Positions 1-6,987 of a stretch of 10,643 bases of DNA are shown piece by piece. The notes beneath the pieces were generated by a model, which saw only the letters and a list, made by a program, of their open reading frames with translations, searched no databases and was not told the DNA's origin. The translations under genes were made by a program, and so were the position numbers. Each line of letters begins with the position of its first letter. Within the stretch, counting starts at the first letter, position 1. This DNA is from a bacterium (Candidatus Gribaldobacteria) CG10_big_fil_rev_8_21_14_0_10_41_12 (lineage in GTDB: Bacteria; Patescibacteriota; Minisyncoccia; Minisyncoccales; CG1-02-41-26), in NCBI GenBank assembly GCA_002773545.1, contig PFAV01000052.1:1-10643 (forward strand), written 5' to 3'.

Positions 1-39
1 AGGAATAGTTTTGCAACCATCTCATTTAATAATTTTTTT

Positions 40-483
40 ATGCAAAAAATTATTATTAACATTGATGGGGGGTCGCGGGGCAACCCTGGGCCAGCGGCTT
101 TTGGCGTTGTTTTCAGCCATGAGAGCGGAGCTGTTATTAAGAGTTATGGAGAAACCATGGGCATTGCCACCAACAATGAAGCCGAGTATGGCGGCTTAAT
201 TTTTGCTTTGAAAAAAGCCAAGCAGATTTTCGGCAAAGAAAATCTCAAGCAATATATTTTTGAGATAAAATCGGATTCCGAACTTTTAGTGTGCCAATTA
301 TCTCATCGCTATAAAGTAAACGGCGAAAAAATCCAGCCCTTATTTTTAGAGGCCTGGAATTTGTTGATTGATTTTTCAGTTGTTAATTTTACGGCGGTGC
401 CTCGGGAACAGAATAGTATAGCCGACCGCTTAGTTAACGAGGCGCTAAAAACCGAGGGCAAAAATATAGGGCAGACCTCCTGA
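40..483 (+). CDS. rnhA: RNase HI-family ribonuclease
   Basis: The 147-residue product is a single RNase H domain expected to cut the RNA strand of RNA-DNA hybrids in the cytoplasm. Visible motifs are DGGSRGNPGPAA near the N-terminus (catalytic D9), NNEAEYGGL (E48), SDSELLV (D79) and PREQNSIADRL (D129), which together supply the four acidic metal-binding residues of the family. The ATG at 40 is chosen because family members begin a few residues before the first beta strand. The frame is open upstream to the window edge, but that translation looks like non-coding AT-rich DNA. No Shine-Dalgarno sequence is seen. Residues 137-147 are encoded by the left arm of a palindromic terminator, so the C-terminal tail looks acquired rather than part of the fold. 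The gene converges on rnpB. The family call is firm; whether this is the main RNase HI of the cell is unknown. Confidence 0.9.
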   Translation: MQKIIINIDGGSRGNPGPAAFGVVFSHESGAVIKSYGETMGIATNNEAEYGGLIFALKKAKQIFGKENLKQYIFEIKSDSELLVCQLSHRYKVNGEKIQPLFLEAWNLLIDFSVVNFTAVPREQNSIADRLVNEALKTEGKNIGQTS

Positions 484-536
484 AAACTTGCATGCAGTCT
501 GGGGAGGTCTGCCCTATATTTTTGCCCTCGGTTTTT
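447..536. terminator. Bidirectional intrinsic terminator (34-bp palindrome)
   Basis: Arms 447-480 and 503-536 are perfect reverse complements (34 bp) around a 22-nt loop. Each strand ends the stem with CCCTCGGTTTTT, giving a GC-rich stem followed by a T-run in both directions. It sits exactly between the convergent RNase HI gene and rnpB, so it can stop both transcripts. The left arm lies inside the end of the RNase HI coding sequence (stop TGA at 481-483), and the right arm abuts the P1 helix of rnpB. The arm carries an internal GGGCA direct repeat that brackets a 13-nt insertion relative to the related hairpin inside rnpB. Confidence 0.88.
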
Positions 537-980
537 GCCTTAGCAAATCTATAAGCCGAATTCTGTTCTCCGCCCAAGGCGGAGCGCAACCATTTATCTA
601 TCCCGGCAGTTGCCTGCGTCGGGTCATGCGAGCTACTTTTCCAGACAGACAACTGAGGGCAGACCTCTTCTAACTTGAATAAATATAATATTCAGTTTAA
701 GAGAGGTCTGCCCTCGGTTGTCTGTCTGGTTTGCTCTTGCTCCCAGGTAAGTATTTAGCCGTTTCACCCTCAAAGTTTCCCTTGAGATTCACCAAGAAAA
801 TTTCTCGGTGTTCTTCGCTTCTCAGCTTAGAACGTCTCTGCTCGCAACTCTCGCGTTACCGCGTGTGGGCGTTACCCACTACCTTGCTCCGAGCGCATAA
901 TGCGCTCGGGGGAGTTCGGACTTTCCTCTGAACCAATAATTTGATATCATAAGTTCAGCGGTTGCTCAATTTGCTAAGGC
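537..980 (-). ncRNA. rnpB: RNase P RNA (catalytic subunit)
   Basis: Read on the minus strand this is bacterial RNase P RNA, the ribozyme that matures tRNA 5' ends. The 5' signature GAGGAAAGTCCGAACTCC is at 929-912, and the 3' signature ACAGAATTCGGCTTATAG is near 566-549. Their P4 bases covary (CCGAA with TTCGG). The ends are set by helix P1, GCCTTAGCAAATT (980-968) with GATTTGCTAAGGC (549-537). P2 pairs 965-960 with 591-586. P3 is CTGAAC/GTTCAG. P18 is a hairpin with a GCAA tetraloop at 602-623, and a P19-like hairpin lies at 568-584. GGGAGCAAGAGCAAA matches the conserved P15 region. A local hairpin at about 888-909 occupies the position of P5.1 or P6, P13/P14 are not evident, and a long repeat-like hairpin (641-729) fills the P16-P17/P15.1 position. 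Identity is secure; assignment to structural class A or B is not. Length is about 444 nt. Confidence 0.95.
641..729. repeat. Long palindromic hairpin inserted in rnpB
   Basis: Arms 641-668 and 702-729 pair over 28 bp with one mismatch (654 against 716) and extend inward imperfectly towards an AT-rich tip. The inner part contains the core AACCGAGGGCAGACCTC (read on the minus strand), which is shared with the terminator at 447-536 once that terminator's 13-nt insertion is removed. The hairpin replaces the variable P16-P17 (or P15.1) arm of RNase P RNA, which tolerates length change. It is probably an expansion segment created by a mobile palindromic repeat. Confidence 0.8.
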
Positions 981-986
981 GTTTTA

Positions 987-1014
987 ATTATAACAAGCAT
1001 TTAACTTTTGTCAA
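987..1014 (-). promoter_or_regulatory. Consensus sigma70 promoter of rnpB
   Basis: On the minus strand the -35 box is TTGACA (1014-1009), the spacer is 16 bp and the -10 box is TATAAT (992-987). Seven bases downstream is the G at 980, which is also the first base of helix P1, so the transcript probably starts at the mature 5' end of RNase P RNA. The -35 box overlaps the first base of the murJ ATG. Confidence 0.88.
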
Positions 1015-2684
1015 TGTTAAAGAAAATCTTAAATTTTCAAACGCGTACCGTTAATAAAGCGGTTCTTTTTGTTTCAATTGCCACTTTTTTAGGGTATGGC
1101 TTAGCCGTTTTAAGAGATAATTTATTAGCTAATTTCTTAAACAATAGCCAAGCGGATGTTTATTGGGCTGCTTTTCGCATTCCAGATTTTGTTTATGGGC
1201 TTTTAATCACTGGCGGAGTGGTAGCGGCTTTTTTACCGGTTTTTTCTCATTCTTTCCAAAATAGTCAGGCGTCTGCGCGTCGTTTATTCAATAATGTTTT
1301 TACTGTTTTTGGTTTATCGCTGGTAATTTTGTCTGTTTTGTTAGCTATTGGCGCGCCCTTAATTGTCAAGGTGATAGCGCCGGGTTTTTCTTTGCCGCAA
1401 AAGACGCAAACTGTCGCTTTGGTCAGGATAATGTTTTTTAGTCCGATTGCCTTGGGCATCTCGGCGATTTTTTCTTCTGTTTTGCAGTATTTTAATTTTT
1501 TTGTCGCTTTCTCGCTGGCCCCTTTGTTTTACAATTTAGGTATTATTATCGGGCTTTTATTTTTCTTTCCTAAAATAGGACTTTTAGGGTTGGCTTGGGG
1601 GGTTGTTTTGGGCGCTGGCCTGCACCTTTTAATTCAAGTACCCCCTCTTTTGAAAATGGGATTTAGCCCGCGGTTGTTGATTGATTTTCGCTCGTCTGAA
1701 TTGCGGAAAATTTTTAAGCTAATGACACCTCGTGTTTTCGGCTCGGCCGCCTATCAATTAAACTTAGTAATACTCACCGCCATTGCTTCTACATTGGCGG
1801 TGGGCTCTATTAAGATTTTTAATTTATCAAATAATCTTTATGGCGTGCCAGCCAGTTTGATTGGCGTGCCTTTTGCGGCTGTTATTTTTCCAATTCTTTC
1901 CCGTTACGCGGCCGCTGGCAATAAAGATAAATTTTTTAGCGCGATTTCGCCTGTCTTGAGAAAAGTTGTTTTATTCGGGGCGCCAGTGAGTTGCTTGATG
2001 TTTATTTTAAGAGCGCAAATTGTTAGAATTTTATACGGCACGCAGTTGGCCAGCTCTGGTTATTTTGGCTGGCGGGAAACTCGTTTAACCGCGGCCGCCT
2101 TGGGAATTTTTTCCTTGTCTATTTTTGCCGCTTGCTTGATACCTCTTTTAGCTAGAGCTTTTTACGCCCTGCACGACACTAAAACACCTGTAAAAATAGC
2201 TGTTTGGTCGGTTATATTAAACTTGTTTTTGGCTTGGTTGTTGGTAGAATTATTAAGGAGCCATCAAGCCATTGCCAATTTTCTTTCTTTTGCTTTTAAG
2301 CTAAAAGGCATAGATAATTTATCAATTTTGGCTTTGCCAATAGCCCTATCTTTCTCCACTATTGTTCAATTTTTTTGGTTATCGTATAGTTTGCAAAGAA
2401 AAATAAATGTGTCGTATAAATCATTGTTTAATCGTTCCTTTGTTGCGAAAATTTTGCTGGCTTGTTTGATAATGTCAGTGGGCGCTTATATTTTTTTGAG
2501 AATAGGCGCGGCCTTTTTAATTATTAACACGGTTTTGGGCATATTTTTGCAAGCGTTTTTAACCGCCTTATTTTCCGCGGCAGTTTATCTGGCAACTTGT
2601 TGGCTAATAGGCGTTAAAGAGCCGATTTTTTTAATCAAAGAGTTATTAATATTTTTGAAGAAAAAATTATATGGAAAGCTGTAA
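1014..2684 (+). CDS. murJ: Lipid II flippase MurJ (MviN family)
   Basis: The product has 556 residues and about 14 hydrophobic membrane segments. It belongs to the MOP-superfamily flippases that move lipid II across the inner membrane for peptidoglycan synthesis. Family features include LAVLRDNLLANFL with R34, the acidic D48 in SQADVYWAAFRIPD followed by R55, GGVVAAFLPVFS in the second helix region, and ASLIGVPFAAVIFPILSRYA in the middle of the protein. These charged residues resemble the conserved cavity residues of MurJ. The ATG at 1014 is preferred to a TTG at 1008, which would add two residues. Neither has a Shine-Dalgarno sequence, and the ATG overlaps the -35 box of the divergent rnpB promoter. 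The stop overlaps lepA by 14 bp, suggesting co-transcription and translational coupling. A typical C-terminal basic end (FLKKKLYGKL) follows the last helix. Confidence 0.93.
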   Translation: MLKKILNFQTRTVNKAVLFVSIATFLGYGLAVLRDNLLANFLNNSQADVYWAAFRIPDFVYGLLITGGVVAAFLPVFSHSFQNSQASARRLFNNVFTVFGLSLVILSVLLAIGAPLIVKVIAPGFSLPQKTQTVALVRIMFFSPIALGISAIFSSVLQYFNFFVAFSLAPLFYNLGIIIGLLFFFPKIGLLGLAWGVVLGAGLHLLIQVPPLLKMGFSPRLLIDFRSSELRKIFKLMTPRVFGSAAYQLNLVILTAIASTLAVGSIKIFNLSNNLYGVPASLIGVPFAAVIFPILSRYAAAGNKDKFFSAISPVLRKVVLFGAPVSCLMFILRAQIVRILYGTQLASSGYFGWRETRLTAAALGIFSLSIFAACLIPLLARAFYALHDTKTPVKIAVWSVILNLFLAWLLVELLRSHQAIANFLSFAFKLKGIDNLSILALPIALSFSTIVQFFWLSYSLQRKINVSYKSLFNRSFVAKILLACLIMSVGAYIFLRIGAAFLIINTVLGIFLQAFLTALFSAAVYLATCWLIGVKEPIFLIKELLIFLKKKLYGKL

Positions 2685-4485
2685 AAGCGCGCGCAACTTC
2701 GTGATAATCAGCCACATTGACCATGGCAAGTCCACTTTAGCGGACAGGCTTTTGGAAATTACTGGAACAATCAGCCAGGATAAAATGAAAGAACAATTTT
2801 TGGATTCAATGGCTTTAGAGCGCGAAAAGGGGATTACTATAAAAATGCACCCGGTTCGCCTTAACTATCAAACGGGAGGTAATAGCTATATCCTAAATTT
2901 GATTGATACCCCCGGCCACATTGATTTTTCATACGAAATATCTCGCGCCTTAGCTTGTGTTGAGGGCGCCTTGTTGCTGGTTGACGCGGTTAAGGGCATA
3001 CAAGCTCAAACGCTTCATAACTTAAACCAAGCGCAAAAACAGGGCTTGGTCATTATTGGCGCTGTTAACAAAATTGATTTGCCTCAAGCTCGCGTTGAAC
3101 AAACCAGACAAGAGTTAGCTGAAGTACTCAATGTTGAACCCGAAGAGATATTTTTAATTTCTGGTAAAACAGGCGAGAATGTTCCAGCGCTTTTGCAAGC
3201 AGTCATTGAAAAAGTGCCTTGCCCCGCAGTATCGGATATCAATAAGCCCCTGAAAGCGCTGGTCTTTGATTCTAAATACGACCCTTTTTCAGGAGTAGTG
3301 GCCTATGTGCGTATTTTTGAGGGGAAGATTACCGCTGGAGACAAAATAACCTTTGCGCGCGCTGATTATCAATGCGAAAGCAAAGAGGTTGGTTATTTTA
3401 TACCCCATCTTGTTCCCGCGCCCTTTTTGGGGCCGGGAGACATTGGCTATATTAAAACCGGCGTTAAGGCGCCAGCTAAAGTTAAAGTAGGGGAAACTAT
3501 CGCCGGGGTTGCTGATATCGGATATCGGCATGAGGCCGTTGAGCCCTTAACTGGATACAAAGAACCCCAGCCCGTTCTTTATTTAAGCTTGTTTCCCTAC
3601 AACGCCGATGACTTTGACCATCTCAAAGATAGCTTAGAAAAATTACATTTAAGCGACCCGGCTCTAATTTTTGCCACTGATTCAAAAATGGCCTTGGGCC
3701 GAGGTTTTAAGGTGGGCTTTCTAGGTTCTTTGCACGCTGAGATTACGGTGCGGCGACTCAAGGCGGACTTTGGTTTGGAATTAGTCACCACCGCGCCGCA
3801 AGTTATTTTTAAGGTGGTGGCTAAAAACGGTCAAGCCCTAATGATTTCTTCGCCTTCGCTTTGGCCTGAAGAAACCGCTATCCAGACGGCTAGCGAGCCC
3901 TGGGTAAACTTAGAAATTATCACTCCTAATAATTATATCAGCCAGCTCTTTCCAATTTTGCAGAATTTTGACATTTCTTTGCAAGAAACGAAATTTTTAA
4001 CTGCCCAGAAGTCAATTTTAATAGCCCAAGCTTCTTTGAGAGAAATTATTAGCGGTGATTTTTATGATAAAATGAAAACTATCACCGAGGGTTATGGTTC
4101 GTTTAGCTTTGAGCAGACAGGGTATCGCTCTAATGATTTAGTAAAACTGGACATTTTGATAGCCAATGAGCCCTGCGAACCCTTTGCCAGGATTGTGCCC
4201 AGAGGAAAGGCCTACGAGATTAGCAGAAAATTTTTACTGAAACTTAAAGATGTTTTGCCATCCCAGCAATTTTTAGTGAGCTTGCAAGCGGCAGTGGGCG
4301 GCAAAATAATAGCTCGCGAAAGCATTTCGGCTCGCCGCAAAGATGTTACCGCCCCGCTTTACGGGGGAGATGTTACTCGCAAAAGAAAACTTTTGGACAT
4401 TCAGAAAAAAGGCAAAAAGGACTTACAAAGCAAAGGCCAGGTGAGAATACCGCCTAAGGTGTTTTTAGAAATGCTCAAAGATTAA
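2671..4485 (+). CDS. lepA: Elongation factor 4 (LepA), ribosome-associated GTPase
   Basis: The 604-residue product is a full-length LepA/EF-4, a translational GTPase that binds ribosomes and affects elongation and initiation under stress. The GTPase domain shows G1 SHIDHGKST (14-22), the switch motif EREKGITIK (50-58), DTPGH (79-83) and NKID (133-136). The LepA-specific C-terminal domain is present, with GGKIIARESISARRKDV and the basic stretch GGDVTRKRKLL at about 565-575; EF-G and other relatives lack it. The ATG at 2671 lies inside the end of murJ and gives a start close to the first beta strand. This overlap suggests coupled translation. No frameshift or missing motif is seen. Confidence 0.96.
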   Translation: MESCKSARNFVIISHIDHGKSTLADRLLEITGTISQDKMKEQFLDSMALEREKGITIKMHPVRLNYQTGGNSYILNLIDTPGHIDFSYEISRALACVEGALLLVDAVKGIQAQTLHNLNQAQKQGLVIIGAVNKIDLPQARVEQTRQELAEVLNVEPEEIFLISGKTGENVPALLQAVIEKVPCPAVSDINKPLKALVFDSKYDPFSGVVAYVRIFEGKITAGDKITFARADYQCESKEVGYFIPHLVPAPFLGPGDIGYIKTGVKAPAKVKVGETIAGVADIGYRHEAVEPLTGYKEPQPVLYLSLFPYNADDFDHLKDSLEKLHLSDPALIFATDSKMALGRGFKVGFLGSLHAEITVRRLKADFGLELVTTAPQVIFKVVAKNGQALMISSPSLWPEETAIQTASEPWVNLEIITPNNYISQLFPILQNFDISLQETKFLTAQKSILIAQASLREIISGDFYDKMKTITEGYGSFSFEQTGYRSNDLVKLDILIANEPCEPFARIVPRGKAYEISRKFLLKLKDVLPSQQFLVSLQAAVGGKIIARESISARRKDVTAPLYGGDVTRKRKLLDIQKKGKKDLQSKGQVRIPPKVFLEMLKD

Positions 4486-4617
4486 TAATTAGAAAAGCGG
4501 CCAGAGCAAGCTAGCCACCATGGAAAAAGCTATTAAAGAAATTAAAACAACCCAGATTATTTTGAATATTTTCTTTGTTTTCATTTTTTGTTTTTTATGT
4601 TAAATTTATAAATTATA
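4486..4617 (+). other. AT-rich leader before the ftsB-like gene
   Basis: This is a 132-bp gap with no recognisable RNA. Its right half is very T-rich. A TATAAA at 4607-4612 could serve as a -10 box and would place the transcript start at or next to the ATG at 4618, although no good -35 box is seen. No terminator hairpin for lepA is evident, so read-through from lepA is possible. Confidence 0.35.
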
Positions 4618-4974
4618 ATGCGAAAATCATTAAAATTCAAATCGAAACCACACAAAAAGTTTTACTGGGTTTTATTAGTTTTTGGTTTATTGGTTTTTGT
4701 TATTGGTTTGATTGTTGGCAATATTGAATTGTCTCGTAAAAGGAGCGTTCTTAAAAATAATCTGCTTGACCTGCAAGGTAAGTTGGAAAGAGCTGATAAA
4801 ATATCAAGTCAGCCAGCCCAAGAAAGCTCGCCCGCTTATTTAGAAAAAATGGCCAGAGAACAGTTAAATTTAATGAAACCGGGAGAGAGTGTGGCGGCTT
4901 TTCCTGAAAAATTAGAAGAGGAATATGACAAGACGGAAGGGCTTTTGCAGAAAATTAAAGATAAGCTGAAATAA
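4618..4974 (+). CDS. FtsB/DivIC-like septum formation protein
   Basis: This 118-residue single-pass membrane protein has a basic cytoplasmic start (MRKSLKFKSKPHKK), one transmembrane helix at about 16-34, and a coiled coil at about 37-63. It also has the family signature YLEKMAREQLNLMKPGE at 74-90, which matches the E..AR..L.L..PGE motif of FtsB/DivIC. Such proteins form the FtsQ-FtsL-FtsB (DivIB-FtsL-DivIC) complex that activates septal wall synthesis. The C-terminal tail beyond the motif is charged and probably helical. Its neighbours murJ and ftsEX fit a cell-wall and division context. No Shine-Dalgarno sequence precedes the ATG. FtsB cannot be told from DivIC, or from FtsL-type paralogues, by sequence this short, so no symbol is given. 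Confidence 0.85.
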   Translation: MRKSLKFKSKPHKKFYWVLLVFGLLVFVIGLIVGNIELSRKRSVLKNNLLDLQGKLERADKISSQPAQESSPAYLEKMAREQLNLMKPGESVAAFPEKLEEEYDKTEGLLQKIKDKLK

Positions 4975-4980
4975 TTTTTT

Positions 4981-5051
4981 GCGGGGTTAGTTGAGTGGCT
5001 CAATGCAACCTTCCCAAGGTTGAGAGGCGGGTTCGACTCCCGTACCCCGCT
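4981..5051 (+). tRNA. tRNA-Gly (anticodon CCC)
   Basis: The cloverleaf folds completely. The acceptor is GCGGGGT/ACCCCGC, the D stem GTTG/CAAT, and the anticodon stem CAACC/GGTTG with loop TTCCCAA. The T stem is GCGGG/CCCGT around TTCGACT, and the discriminator is T. The anticodon CCC reads GGG (Gly). CCA is not encoded. It starts 6 bp after the stop of the ftsB-like gene. Confidence 0.95.
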
Positions 5052-5052
5052 A

Positions 5053-5170
5053 ATTAATTTTCAATTTACGAATTTTCAATTTTCAAACAATTTTCAATGA
5101 GCTGAACCCGTTTGAAAATTAAATAATTTGATATTGATAATTGATTGAAAATTGATAATTGTAAATTTAT
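5053..5170. repeat. AT-rich imperfect inverted repeat between tRNA genes
   Basis: The spacer is built from reiterated AATTTTCAA-type units on the left and their complements (TTGAAAATT, TTGATAATT) on the right. One perfect 11-bp pair is 5078-5088 with 5110-5120, around a loop holding the only GC-rich bases. Longer imperfect pairing extends outward. It could be a weak terminator or processing signal between the two tRNAs, or a degenerate palindromic repeat. There is no coding potential. Confidence 0.6.
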
Positions 5171-5174
5171 TAAT

Positions 5175-5247
5175 GCCAGAGTAGCTCAGTTGGTAGAGCA
5201 ACTCTTTCGTAAAGAGTGGGTCGGAGGTTCGAATCCTCTCTCTGGCT
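5175..5247 (+). tRNA. tRNA-Thr (anticodon CGU)
   Basis: The fold is complete. The acceptor is GCCAGAG/CTCTGGC, the D stem GCTC/GAGC, and the anticodon stem ACTCT/AGAGT with loop TTCGTAA (anticodon CGT, reading ACG). The T stem is GGAGG/CCTCT around TTCGAAT, and the discriminator is T. CCA is not encoded. A T-run (5249-5254) follows directly and may help termination. Confidence 0.95.
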
Positions 5248-5268
5248 CTTTTTTCTCTCAATGAAAAG

Positions 5269-5277
5269 TGCTATACT
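5269..5277 (+). promoter_or_regulatory. Extended -10 promoter element for prfB
   Basis: TGCTATACT is an extended -10 (TGn plus TATACT at 5272-5277). The -35 region 17 bp upstream is only T-rich. Seven bases downstream of the -10 lies A5284, the first base of the prfB ATG, so the mRNA may be leaderless. The element is seen directly; the transcription start is inferred. Confidence 0.55.
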
Positions 5278-5283
5278 GGGGCT

Positions 5284-6319
5284 ATGAAGAATTGCGTTGA
5301 ACAATTGGCTGACATCGCTAAAAAGCTCCAGTTTTTGGAGCAATGTCTTTGACAAAGAATGTTTTGATTTTTTCTTAAAAGAAATTGCTGATTTGAAAGA
5401 AATGCTTGATTTGGGTTTGATTGAAACAGCTAAAGACAAAGAAAGTTTTTCAGCGAAGATTTCCTCTTTGGAAAGAAACCTGCAAGAGAACAAAAAAAAG
5501 ATATTTTTAAATGGCAAATACGATAAGTGTGCGGCTATTCTGACCATTAAGTCGGGAGCAGGGGGCAGAGATGCTCAAGATTGGGTGGCCATGCTATTGA
5601 GAATGTATCAAAAATACTGCGAACAAAAAGAGTGGCTTTGCAAAACTTTGTCGCAAAATTTCGCGGAGGGGGGAGGCCCCGAAGGCCGAATTGGCGTTAA
5701 GGAAGTATCTTTGGCTATTGAAGGAGATTTTGTTTATGGTTTTTTGAAAAGAGAGGCCGGCGCTCATCGTTTAGTGAGAATATCGCCTTTTTCAAATAAG
5801 CAATTGCGACAAACTTCTTTTGCGCAGGTTGAGGTGGCTCCTCAGGTATCGGATAAAGAATACGATGTAATCCTTAAGCCAGACGACTTAAAATTAGAAA
5901 CATTTCGTTCAGCCGGGCATGGCGGACAAAATGTCAATAAACGTGAAACAGCCGTGCGCCTAACTCATTTGCCCACCGGCCTGCAAGCGACTTGTCAGGT
6001 AGAGCGGACACAAGCTATGAATAGAAAAATTGCTTTGGCTGTGTTGGCCGCCAAGCTATCCGCCAAGCGCGAAACAGCCAGAAGCCAAGAGCTTACCACT
6101 GAACGCGATAAAACAAGGTCTTTGATAAATGGCGGCAAGAAACAAACAGCTGATTTTGGCCGACAAATTAGATCTTATGTGTTACACCCTTATAAATTAG
6201 TCAAAGACCACAGAACCGGTTTGGAAACTTCGGATGTTGAAGGAGTTTTGAATGGCAAGATAGACCAGTTTATCCAAGCAGAAATTAAAATCTATGATTC
6301 AATTCCAAAATGTTACTAA
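5284..6319 (+). CDS. prfB: Peptide chain release factor 2 (programmed +1 frameshift)
   Basis: RF2 recognises UGA and UAA stop codons and triggers peptide release. A first short frame starts at ATG 5284, runs 22 codons ([20 protein letters not shown] followed by Cys-Leu) and stops at TGA 5350-5352. Slipping +1 on CTT TGA C joins it to the long frame at GAC 5351-5353, giving about 344 residues. In the joined protein the RF2-specific SPF tripeptide that reads the stop codon is at 167-169, and the catalytic GGQ is at 213-215 within [18 protein letters not shown]. It is about 20 residues shorter than E. coli RF2, mainly N-terminally. A long-frame start at TTG 5297 would give an alternative N-terminus, but the canonical frameshift context argues against it. 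The 3' end overlaps ftsE by 26 bp. Confidence 0.95.
5347..5353 (+). promoter_or_regulatory. RF2 autoregulatory +1 frameshift site CTTTGAC
   Basis: In-frame CTT (5347-5349) is followed by TGA (5350-5352) and then C, the same slippery stop context used in prfB of most bacteria. When RF2 is scarce, ribosomes pause at UGA and slip +1 to make more RF2. The usual internal Shine-Dalgarno stimulator is weak here: GGAG at 5337-5340 lies 6 nt before CTT, further than the 3 nt seen in E. coli. Confidence 0.93.
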
Positions 6320-6983
6320 AATTTATAATAGTTACCTTGAACCCATTACAGCGGTGCGAGATATTTCCTTTTCTATCAAAGAGGGCGAGTTTGTTTGTGT
6401 GGTGGGCAAGTCGGGAGCTGGCAAAACAACTTTGATTAAACTTTTAACCGGCCACGAAAAACCCAGCCAAGGCCAAGTTTTTTTTAAGGAAGTAGATGTG
6501 CATAATGTTCCTTCAAACACCTTGCAAAAAATGCGCCGCAAAATAGGTGTTGTTTTTCAGGATTATAAATTATTGCACGGGAAGACAGTTTTTGAGAACC
6601 TAAGCTATGTGATGCAGGTTATCGGGATATCCGATACTGATATTAAGAGAGATGTGGAGCAGGTCTTGGATATTGTGGGTTTGGAATCAAGGGCTTGCAG
6701 TTTCCCGCAGGAATTGTCGGGCGGCGAAAAACAACGCTTAGCCATTGCCCGAGCCCTGATTCATCGGCCCGAACTTATTGTGGCCGATGAACCAACTGGC
6801 AATTTGGATTTATACAATACCTACGAAGTGGTCAATTTATTAAAAAAAATTAACCAGTTGGGCGCGACTATTATTTTAGCCACCCATGACAAAGAAATTG
6901 TTGATGGCTTAAAAAAACGAGTAATTACTTTGGAATTGGGCAAAATTATCTCCGACGAAGCGCAAGGCAGGTTTATTTTATAA
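6294..6983 (+). CDS. ftsE: Cell-division ABC transporter ATPase FtsE
   Basis: This 229-residue cytoplasmic ATPase pairs with FtsX. Visible motifs are Walker [10 protein letters not shown] (38-46), Q-loop glutamine 89 in VVFQDYKLL, signature [15 protein letters not shown] (141-155), Walker [13 protein letters not shown] (161-172) with E166, and H-loop H198 in [19 protein letters not shown] and FQDYKLL are typical of FtsE rather than of lipoprotein exporters. FtsEX couples ATP hydrolysis at the division site to activation of peptidoglycan hydrolases. The ATG lies inside the end of prfB, and ftsX starts 4 bp after the stop, so prfB-ftsE-ftsX looks like one transcription unit. No Shine-Dalgarno sequence is visible. 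Confidence 0.95.
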   Translation: MIQFQNVTKIYNSYLEPITAVRDISFSIKEGEFVCVVGKSGAGKTTLIKLLTGHEKPSQGQVFFKEVDVHNVPSNTLQKMRRKIGVVFQDYKLLHGKTVFENLSYVMQVIGISDTDIKRDVEQVLDIVGLESRACSFPQELSGGEKQRLAIARALIHRPELIVADEPTGNLDLYNTYEVVNLLKKINQLGATIILATHDKEIVDGLKKRVITLELGKIISDEAQGRFIL

Positions 6984-6987
6984 TCAT

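Noticed and set aside
488..931. Open frames on both strands across 434-931
   Set aside because: They lie within the structured RNase P RNA and the adjoining terminator; the conserved RNA motifs explain this region.
1008..1013. TTG start for murJ two codons upstream of the ATG
   Set aside because: It adds only two residues, lies in the rnpB -35 region and has no ribosome binding site; the ATG at 1014 is simpler.
4520..4603. A 27-codon frame (starting MEKAIKEIKTTQIILNIFF) ending in a hydrophobic stretch, before the ftsB-like gene
   Set aside because: It has no ribosome binding site, and its hydrophobicity follows simply from the T-rich DNA. It could be a small membrane peptide, but nothing supports it beyond being open.
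5350..5352. Recoded UGA (UGA read as glycine, as in some CPR groups)
   Set aside because: The TGA here is the standard RF2 frameshift stop. The RNase HI gene ends with TGA, no other gene in the window has an internal TGA, and RF2 itself is retained.
5170..5547. A 125-codon minus-strand frame
   Set aside because: It runs through tRNA-Thr and antisense to the conserved N-terminus of RF2.
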